The notes under the pieces: generated by a model
Database searches by the model: none
What the model was told of the DNA's origin: nothing
Seen by the model: only the letters and a program-made list of their open reading frames with translations
Shown: positions 6,578 through 13,265 of the stretch, piece after piece
Position numbering within the stretch: position 1 is the stretch's first letter
Layout of the letters: the number at the start of each line of letters is the position of its first letter
Source of the DNA: Chloroflexota bacterium
GTDB taxonomy: Bacteria > Chloroflexota > Limnocylindria > Limnocylindrales > CSP1-4
Assembly (NCBI GenBank): GCA_027346765.1
Contig: DAIERN010000020.1
Location: 1 to 13,265, forward strand
Direction: 5' to 3'
DNA length: 13,265 nucleotides
Program-made: the position numbers and the translations under genes

Positions 6578-6583
6578 ATCGTA
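6578..6583 (-). promoter_or_regulatory. -10-like element (TACGAT) for the minus-strand gene at 6568
   Basis: On the minus strand TACGAT ends 9 nt before the ATG at 6568, predicting a start site within a few bases of the codon, so a leaderless or nearly leaderless mRNA. No -35 hexamer is evident. Confidence 0.4.
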
Positions 6584-6602
6584 GCCGTTGGCCGTTTCGT
6601 GG

Positions 6603-6608
6603 GACAAT
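6603..6608 (+). promoter_or_regulatory. typA: Weak -10-like element (GACAAT) upstream of typA
   Basis: GACAAT ends 11 nt before the ATG at 6620, leaving room for a leader of about 4-5 nt. It lacks the first T of TANNNT, so support is modest. It favours the ATG at 6620 over the GTG at 6671, which has no such element upstream. Confidence 0.25.
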
Positions 6609-6619
6609 GACGGTTCCCT

Positions 6620-8587
<1,968 letters not shown>

Positions 8588-8594
8588 CGCGGCC

Positions 8595-8600
8595 TAATAT
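8595..8600 (+). promoter_or_regulatory. -10 element (TAATAT) for the desulfurase-mnmA operon
   Basis: A near-perfect TAATAT in GC-rich surroundings ends 7 nt before the ATG at 8608, giving a predicted start site at that codon. The hexamer overlaps a first in-frame ATG at 8599, which would therefore lie upstream of the transcript and is unlikely to be used. Confidence 0.55.
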
Positions 8601-8607
8601 GGCGCCC

Positions 8608-9792
8608 ATGTCCGTGTACCTGGATCACGCTGCGACGACGCCGCTGCGGCGCGAGGTCCTCGACGCGATGATGCCGCTGCTCACGAGCGATTTCGGCAAC
8701 CCGTCGAGCGTTCACGGGCACGGCCGCAAGGCCCGAGCGGCGCTCGACGAGGCTCATGAGCGGCTCGCCCGCGGGCTGAATGCGGAGCCGCGCGAGATCA
8801 TCTTCACCGGCGGTGGCAGCGAGGCCATCAACCTCGCGATCAAGGGCGTCGCGTGGGCCGGCAAGGCGCGCGGCAACCGGCTCATCACCAGCGCGGTCGA
8901 GCATCACGCCGTGCTTCACTCAATGCGCCATCTCGAGAAGTTCGGCTTCGAGGTCGTGCAGGTGCCGGTGGACCGCTACGGGCGCGTGGACCCGGCCGAC
9001 ATCGAGCGGGCCATCACGGACCGCACGATCCTCGTCTCGGTCATGCTCGCCAACAACGAGGTCGGCACGATCCAGCCGCTGGGCGATCTCGTGCGCCGCG
9101 TGCGCGCTCACCGGGGAGTGGCGATCCACGTCGACGGCGTGCAGGCCGCGCCCTACCTCGCGATCGACGTCCAGGAGCTCGACGTCGATCTGCTGTCGAT
9201 CGCCGCCCACAAGTTCGAGGGGCCCAAGGGCATGGGCGCGCTCTTCGTGCGCCACGGCACGATCTTGCTGCCGCAAATGCATGGCGGGTCGCAGGAGCGC
9301 TATCGCCGCGCCGGAACGGAGAACGTGGCGGGCGCGTACGGCATGGCCGTCGCGTACGACATGGCCCGCGCTGAGCAGCCTGAGGTCGCGCCCCGCCTGG
9401 CGGCGCTGCGCGACCGGTTGCGCGACGCCCTGCTGGCACTGCCCAATGTCGAGCTGACCGGCCATCCGCGCAAGCGCCTGCCCGGGCATCTGAGCGTCAT
9501 CGCGCGCGACACGGACGGCGAGGCGCTGATCCTCAATCTCGATCTCGCGGGCATCGCCGCGTCCACCGGGTCGGCGTGCACGACGGGCTCGACCGAGCCG
9601 TCGCACGTGCTGACCGCCCTGGGCTATCCGGAGGAGGAGACGCGCGGCTCACTGCGGCTCACCCTGGGCCGCACGACGACAACAGAGGAAGTCGACCAGG
9701 CAGTGGCGATCGTCCCGGAGACCATCAGCCGGCTGCGCAGCGCGAGCGCCGCGCTGTCGCTCGACCCGCTGGGCGAACAGGTCGGTGCCTAG
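8608..9792 (+). CDS. iscS: Cysteine desulfurase, IscS/NifS family
   Basis: PLP enzyme that removes sulfur from L-cysteine, leaving alanine and an enzyme-bound persulfide that feeds tRNA thiolation and Fe-S cluster assembly; 394 residues, usual for the group. It opens with [10 protein letters not shown] (4-13) and shows NPSSVHGHG (31-39), [13 protein letters not shown] (66-78), EHHAVLHS (98-105), VDGVQA (175-180, cofactor Asp176) and [12 protein letters not shown], with the PLP-binding Lys202. The catalytic Cys324 sits in [10 protein letters not shown], a loop of the IscS/NifS (group I) type rather than SufS. The symbol is a family-level choice. I chose the ATG at 8608 over 8599 because TAATAT overlaps the earlier codon and is placed for a leaderless start. 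The stop overlaps the mnmA start by 8 bp, implying translational coupling to the enzyme that uses its sulfur. Confidence 0.93.
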   Translation: MSVYLDHAATTPLRREVLDAMMPLLTSDFGNPSSVHGHGRKARAALDEAHERLARGLNAEPREIIFTGGGSEAINLAIKGVAWAGKARGNRLITSAVEHHAVLHSMRHLEKFGFEVVQVPVDRYGRVDPADIERAITDRTILVSVMLANNEVGTIQPLGDLVRRVRAHRGVAIHVDGVQAAPYLAIDVQELDVDLLSIAAHKFEGPKGMGALFVRHGTILLPQMHGGSQERYRRAGTENVAGAYGMAVAYDMARAEQPEVAPRLAALRDRLRDALLALPNVELTGHPRKRLPGHLSVIARDTDGEALILNLDLAGIAASTGSACTTGSTEPSHVLTALGYPEEETRGSLRLTLGRTTTTEEVDQAVAIVPETISRLRSASAALSLDPLGEQVGA

Positions 9793-10888
9793 CCCACGCC
9801 GAGTCCTCGTCGCCATGTCTGGTGGGGTGGACTCTTCGGTTGCTGCGGCACTCCTGGCCGAATCGGGTGTCGAGACGGTCGGCGTGTGGATGCGCCTGCA
9901 CGACGTCGCCGACTCGTACAGTGAGTTCAAGAAGAGTTGCTGCTCGCTCGACGCGGCCGACGACGCGCGCCGCGTGGCCGGCCAGCTGGGCATTCCGTTC
10001 TACGTCCTCAACCTGGAGCGCGAGTTCGGCGCAGGTGTCATGCAGCCGTTCCTGGACGCGTACCTCGATGGCCGCACGCCCAGTCCGTGCGTCGACTGCA
10101 ACTCGTACGTGAAGTTCGGCGCGCTGCTTGGCAAGGCGCTGCGCCAGTTCGAATGCGACGCCGTTGCGACGGGCCACTACGCCCGAGTCGACGCCTTGGA
10201 GGATGCCGACGCCCCGGGCGGCCGACGCTACCGACTGCTGGCCGGTCTCGACGCAGACAAGGATCAGTCGTACTTCCTGTACGGACTGCGCCAGGACCAG
10301 TTGGCGCACACCATGTTCCCGCTGGGCGATCTGACCAAGCCACAGGTCCGCGACGTCGCCCGGCGTCACGGCCTGGTCACGGCGGAAAAGCCTGAGAGCC
10401 AGGAGATCTGTTTCGTGCCGGGCGGCGACTACCGCACGGCGTTGCGCGACCGCGCCGGCTGGAACGAGCAGCCGGGGGCGCTGATCGACCACGACGGCCG
10501 CACCCTGGGCGAGCACCGTGGAGCCGCGGCGTACACGATCGGCCAGCGCAGCGGCCTGGGCGTGGCCGTGGGCGAGCCCCGCTACGTGTCAGCCATCGAT
10601 GCGGCGGCGAACGTCATAACCCTTGGCCGGCGCGAAGACCTCTACCGCGACGAGTTCCGCGTTGAGAAGGTGTCCTTCGTGGCCGGCGATCCGCCGGGCG
10701 ACGAATTCGCGACAAGTGTCCGCATCCGCCACCGCGCGACCCCGGTGCCGGGCACGCTGCGCCTGGCCGGTAGCGGCGATTGGCATGTCGCGCTCGACAC
10801 GCCGACCTGGGCGCCCGCGCCCGGGCAGGCCGCGGTCTTCTACAACGGCGACGAGGTCGTGGGCGGCGGCAGGATCGCCAGTGCCTGA
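9785..10888 (+). CDS. mnmA: tRNA 2-thiouridylase MnmA
   Basis: ATP-dependent enzyme that replaces the 2-oxygen of wobble uridine 34 in tRNA-Lys, -Glu and -Gln with sulfur; 367 residues, normal length. The ATP pyrophosphatase PP-loop is [12 protein letters not shown] (10-21). Catalytic Cys105 lies in [11 protein letters not shown] (101-111) and the persulfide-receiving Cys209 in PESQEICFV (203-211); both active-site cysteines are present. ATGHYAR (128-134) and the [11 protein letters not shown] segment (159-168) are family signatures, and the C-terminal part carries the beta-barrel domains ([11 protein letters not shown]). The GTG start at 9785 overlaps the desulfurase stop in GTGCCTAG. The upstream partner is the likely sulfur donor, directly or through relay proteins not seen here. 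The end of the gene lies within a 16-bp tandem duplication. Confidence 0.96.
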   Translation: MPSPRRVLVAMSGGVDSSVAAALLAESGVETVGVWMRLHDVADSYSEFKKSCCSLDAADDARRVAGQLGIPFYVLNLEREFGAGVMQPFLDAYLDGRTPSPCVDCNSYVKFGALLGKALRQFECDAVATGHYARVDALEDADAPGGRRYRLLAGLDADKDQSYFLYGLRQDQLAHTMFPLGDLTKPQVRDVARRHGLVTAEKPESQEICFVPGGDYRTALRDRAGWNEQPGALIDHDGRTLGEHRGAAAYTIGQRSGLGVAVGEPRYVSAIDAAANVITLGRREDLYRDEFRVEKVSFVAGDPPGDEFATSVRIRHRATPVPGTLRLAGSGDWHVALDTPTWAPAPGQAAVFYNGDEVVGGGRIASA

Positions 10889-10912
10889 GATCGGCCGTGC
10901 CTGAGATCGCGC
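10881..10912 (+). repeat. 16-bp tandem duplication at the mnmA 3' end
   Basis: GTGCCTGAGATCGGCC (10881-10896) is followed directly by GTGCCTGAGATCGCGC (10897-10912), matching at 14 of 16 positions. The first copy holds the mnmA stop codon, the second the GTG start of the next gene. Sixteen is not a multiple of three, so the GTG in the first copy is in another frame and ends at a TGA after seven codons. Confidence 0.85.
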
Positions 10913-11175
10913 CCGCGCCCGTCCTGTCGGTATTGGTCGGCCTGTTTCACACCGGGATCTACCTGCTCATCCGCGGCACTGCCGGTTTGCGCCTCGCGTT
11001 CGTGGGTCTGGGCGCGATCCTGGGGGCATATGCCGGGCAGGCGCTGGGGGCACGCCTGGGCGACCCGCTGGCAATCGGTGACTTTGGCCTCGTCTACGCC
11101 TCGCTGCTGGCCTGGGCAGGGATCCTGATCATCGTCGCGGCCAGCGCCGTGGCCGCGTCCCGCGCAGACAGATGA
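10897..11175 (+). CDS. Small predicted integral membrane protein, unknown function
   Basis: A 92-residue protein that I cannot assign to a named family. Most of it is hydrophobic, with three probable membrane segments at about 8-24 (VLSVLVGLFHTGIYLLI), 28-48 (RLAFVGLGAILGAYAGQALGA) and 62-85 (ASLLAWAGILIIVAASAVAA), and a short charged C-terminus. The middle segment has regularly spaced Gly and Ala residues that could support helix packing. The GTG at 10897 is the second-copy GTG of the tandem duplication and the only start in this frame that does not run deep into mnmA. The stop overlaps the next gene's start as ATGA, so the two are probably co-translated. It is in the same operon as the desulfurase and mnmA, but nothing links it functionally to tRNA thiolation. 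Confidence 0.72.
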   Translation: MPEIAPAPVLSVLVGLFHTGIYLLIRGTAGLRLAFVGLGAILGAYAGQALGARLGDPLAIGDFGLVYASLLAWAGILIIVAASAVAASRADR

Positions 11176-11612
11176 CCAGCGCCGACGTCACCCTGATCCT
11201 CGCCATCGCCGGTGTGGTCGCGCTGGGCTTCGTGGCCCTCGCGGCGCTGATCGCGGCGATCTCGCTGTGGCGCGTCTCTGGCGACGTGCGCCGCGTGTCG
11301 CGCTCGGCGACCGAGGCACTGGCCATCGTCAACACCGAGCTGCCCGCGACGCTCAAGGAGCTGCGTCAGGCCAGCACCAACGTCAACCGCTTGTCGGGCG
11401 AGCTCCAACCGCGCGTCGAGCGAGTGGACGAGCTGCTCGAGGAGGCGAGTGGCAGCCTCCAGTCCTTGCGCGCCACCATCGAAGCAGCGGAGGACATCGT
11501 GCGTGGCCCGGCCGCGGCAATGGACCGCGCCAAGCGCACGGTCAGCGCGGTAGGGGCGGGGATCGCCGACGGCGCCGACCGCATCCGCCGCCAGGTACAG
11601 AGCCGCCGCTAG
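11172..11612 (+). CDS. DUF948-like membrane-anchored coiled-coil protein
   Basis: A 146-residue protein with one N-terminal membrane segment at about 7-33 (TLILAIAGVVALGFVALAALIAAISLW). A long charged helical region follows (about 36-140, with heptad-like Leu/Val spacing in ELPATLKELRQASTNVNRLSGELQPRVERVDELLEEASGSLQSL) and a basic end (RIRRQVQSRR). This layout matches DUF948 (YtxG/YoxC-like, general-stress-associated in Firmicutes), whose biochemical role is unknown; methyl-accepting-protein-like helices look similar. The ATG at 11172 overlaps the upstream stop in ATGA. It is the last gene of the operon: the following gene has its own Shine-Dalgarno site and -10-like element. The family call is moderate, resting on architecture and general sequence character. 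Confidence 0.72.
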   Translation: MTSADVTLILAIAGVVALGFVALAALIAAISLWRVSGDVRRVSRSATEALAIVNTELPATLKELRQASTNVNRLSGELQPRVERVDELLEEASGSLQSLRATIEAAEDIVRGPAAAMDRAKRTVSAVGAGIADGADRIRRQVQSRR

Positions 11613-11615
11613 GCA

Positions 11616-11634
11616 TACCCTCTGACGCAGGAGG
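11616..11634 (+). promoter_or_regulatory. -10-like element and Shine-Dalgarno site of the lipoprotein gene
   Basis: TACCCT lies at 11616-11621 and AGGAGG at 11629-11634, the latter 4 nt before the GTG at 11639. This is the clearest Shine-Dalgarno sequence in the window and supports that GTG as the start. The predicted leader is about 10 nt, in contrast to the leaderless pattern elsewhere. Confidence 0.5.
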
Positions 11635-11638
11635 GACC

Positions 11639-12421
11639 GTGCTCAATCCGCTGATCCAAGCCCGGCGCTGGCTCGCCCTGGCTACGGCAATGGTTGTGCT
11701 CGTCAGTTGCTCGTCCGTCGCTGACCTGGCAAACGCTGTCTCGGGCGGCTCGCCCGTTTCGCTGGATCGGGCAACGCTCGCGCCCGACGGCAAGTCCGTG
11801 GATGTCGTGGTGGTTGGAGGTGCCCCGCTTGCCGAGGGCAAGCCGTGCGGTGCCGATTACTCGCTCGCTTCGGCCTCGGTCAAAGGCACCGTCCTTGAGG
11901 TCACGGTGAAGAAGACGGCTGAACGATCGGGCAATTGCGTGCTGACAGAACTGGTGTGCTGCGAGCACAGGTTCAACGTTCCCCTGCCTGCCGGCGCTCA
12001 CGTGGATCGGGTCCGCGACATGAGCGCCAGCTTCGAGCGCGACTTCTTCTTGAGCGTGCCCAGCGGGCTTTATGAGCTACGCGGCTTGCCCGCCAGCTGG
12101 GAGCTGCGCCGCGAATGGGCCGAATGGGGTGGAACCTGGATTCGTCTCTATTCGCCGCTGGCGGACCCGCCACCCGGTTCGACCGAGACGCTCATGTTCA
12201 TGACAACGTTCGGCGGCCGAATCGTCACGGAGCCGGAGGCGCTCCAATCACCGGTCATCGTCAACGGCGTCGAAGCGCAATACCAGCGCTACCCGGACGT
12301 GGACAACCAGATACAACTCCAATGGCTTTCCGACGGCCAGAAGTTGACGCTCGAAACCTTCGAGCGGGACTTTTCCATAGACCAGTTGACAGCCCTCGCG
12401 AACGGCGCGACCAAACAGTGA
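11639..12421 (+). CDS. Predicted lipoprotein of unknown function
   Basis: A 260-residue protein from the GTG at 11639. The N-terminus is a lipoprotein signal: basic QARR (7-10), hydrophobic WLALATAMVVLV (11-22) and lipobox L-V-S-C with the lipidated Cys at 24, so it should be anchored on the outer face of the cytoplasmic membrane. After a linker, the mature part looks beta-rich (SVDVVVVGG, GTVLEVTVKK, NQIQLQWL, QKLTLETF). It holds Cys70, Cys100 and the pair Cys107-Cys108 (VCCEH), which could form disulfides. Trp is clustered around 154-168 (WELRREWAEWGGTWIRLY). I recognise no catalytic motif or named domain. GC content appears somewhat lower than in the operon upstream. It is transcribed in the same direction as the upstream genes and ends 3 bp from the convergent TPR gene. 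Confidence 0.75.
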   Translation: MLNPLIQARRWLALATAMVVLVSCSSVADLANAVSGGSPVSLDRATLAPDGKSVDVVVVGGAPLAEGKPCGADYSLASASVKGTVLEVTVKKTAERSGNCVLTELVCCEHRFNVPLPAGAHVDRVRDMSASFERDFFLSVPSGLYELRGLPASWELRREWAEWGGTWIRLYSPLADPPPGSTETLMFMTTFGGRIVTEPEALQSPVIVNGVEAQYQRYPDVDNQIQLQWLSDGQKLTLETFERDFSIDQLTALANGATKQ

Positions 12422-12424
12422 TAG

Positions 12425-13265
12425 CTAGGCGGCGAGCTCCGCGGTCAGCTCGTCGGCCTCGCGCTTGATGCCCAGCTCAACCATCAAATCCCGCGCCTCA
12501 GTCAACTTCGCGCGGCCCTCGTCGCGTCGTCCCAGGGCAAGCAGCTCGTGGCCCCAGTCGCGGTTCATGCGCGCAACGAAGGGGCGGGCGCCCATGTCTG
12601 CGAACGACGCTGTCGCGGTCGCGTAGTCGGCCAACATCTTGGCCTCGTCGCGCTCGGCGGCGGGCTTCTTGGCTTCTGTCTCGGCGCGCTTCCAAACGAT
12701 GGTCGCTTCGCCGAACAGGTCGCCGATGTCGCGCGCCTCCTCGATCGACTCGTCGAAGTTGTGACCGTGGGCGTCGAAGTCGCCCATTGTCGCGCCCAAG
12801 CTGCGCAGGTACGCCGCGATGGATGGGGCGAACACACGCTGTTCGGTTACCTGGGCGATCTCTTCGGAGCGGTCGAAGGCGATCTTGGCCGCGCCGAACT
12901 GGCCCTGGCGCATGTACGCGTCGCCCAGCACGTAGTTGCTCGCTACGACACACGCTGACGCGCCGGCGGCTTCGGCCAGCTGGGTGCACTGGATCGCCAG
13001 CGGCACGGCCGCTTCGAGGTCGCCGCGGATCGAGTGAAGCGTCGATTCGCCAATAAGGGCATCGACGCGAACGACCACGTCGCCTTGCTCTGCCAGGGCT
13101 TTTGACCTGCGGACCGATTCCTCGGCATTGTCAAACTCGCCGAGTCGGGCGTAGCCAATCGCGAGTGCGACCAACGCGAACGATGAGCCGACGAAGTCGC
13201 GCTTCTGCTCGAGCAGCGGCTGGACGGCTTCCAGTCGCGCAACTCCTTCGAGCATCCGGCCGCTG
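12425..13265 (-). CDS. TPR-repeat protein, C-terminal part, cut by the right window edge
   Basis: The minus-strand frame is open through base 13265, so the start lies outside; a Met at 13255 exists but in-frame codons continue upstream of it. Counting from that Met, at least six TPR-like helical pairs can be seen: about 21-57 (ALVALAIGYARLGEFDNAEES), 62-98, 101-136 (NYVLGDAYMRQGQFGAAKIAF), 141-177, 179-221 and 223-261 (LLALGRRDEGRAKLTEA). The last units (ADMGARPFVARMNRDWGHELLALGRRDEGRAKLTEARDLMVELG) resemble the C-termini of large AAA-ATPase/TPR signalling proteins joined to nucleotide-cyclase or LuxR-type domains. Those domains would have to lie to the right, so this is an inference. TPRs mediate protein-protein contacts. 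The gene ends 3 bp from the convergent lipoprotein gene, with no terminator visible between. Confidence 0.75.
   Translation of the reverse strand, partial: SGRMLEGVARLEAVQPLLEQKRDFVGSSFALVALAIGYARLGEFDNAEESVRRSKALAEQGDVVVRVDALIGESTLHSIRGDLEAAVPLAIQCTQLAEAAGASACVVASNYVLGDAYMRQGQFGAAKIAFDRSEEIAQVTEQRVFAPSIAAYLRSLGATMGDFDAHGHNFDESIEEARDIGDLFGEATIVWKRAETEAKKPAAERDEAKMLADYATATASFADMGARPFVARMNRDWGHELLALGRRDEGRAKLTEARDLMVELGIKREADELTAELAA

Noticed and set aside
9725..10516. Minus-strand open frame (263 codons) opposite mnmA
   Set aside because: Antisense to intact mnmA and the desulfurase 3' end; composition and lack of motifs fit a shadow frame.

Overview
The window is GC-rich, densely packed bacterial chromosome of mostly housekeeping content: stringent response, two aminoacyl-tRNA synthetases, a ribosome-associated GTPase and tRNA 2-thiolation. 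GTG starts are frequent and Shine-Dalgarno sites are rare. Several genes carry a -10-like TANNNT hexamer that ends only 6-7 nt before the start codon, which points to leaderless transcripts. Together these suggest a high-GC terrestrial lineage such as Chloroflexota or an Actinobacteriota-like group. The lineage is an inference; no rRNA or lineage-specific marker is present. No tRNA, rRNA, CRISPR array, transposase or phage gene was seen.

Layout. (1) 2-1294 (+): 3' part of a long RelA/SpoT (p)ppGpp enzyme. (2) 1316-1466: first cluster of a dyad repeat, TTGTGTCA-x-ATGGAC...GTCCA, lying between convergent genes. (3) 1473-1802 (-): small HExxH metalloprotease-like protein, divergent from hisS and apparently sharing a two-way -10 element with it. 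(4) 1821-4977 (+): hisS then aspS, 13 bp apart, aspS with its own -10-like element. (5) 5009-5147: second cluster of the same repeat, again at a convergent junction and overlapping the 3' end of the next gene. (6) 5107-5802 (-): XRE-type helix-turn-helix protein fused to a PD-(D/E)XK nuclease-like domain. (7) 5861-6568 (-): MobA-like nucleotidyltransferase-fold protein whose catalytic motifs look lost. (8) 6620-8587 (+): typA/bipA. (9) 8608-11612 (+): compact operon of IscS-like cysteine desulfurase, mnmA, a small membrane protein and a DUF948-like membrane-anchored coiled-coil protein. (10) 11639-12421 (+): predicted lipoprotein with its own Shine-Dalgarno site. (11) 12425 to the right edge (-): C-terminal part of a TPR protein.

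Genes that work together. HisRS and AspRS charge tRNAs, and Rel senses uncharged tRNA on the ribosome; TypA is a ribosome-binding stress GTPase. The cysteine desulfurase supplies persulfide sulfur, which MnmA uses to make the 2-thiouridine of tRNA wobble U34. The joint function of the two membrane proteins after mnmA is unknown.

The least-explained signals are the repeat clusters found at two of three convergent junctions, the symmetric two-way promoter at hisS, a 16-bp tandem duplication that reset the mnmA/downstream gene junction, and the degenerate nucleotidyltransferase. No complete new system can be demonstrated from this window alone.
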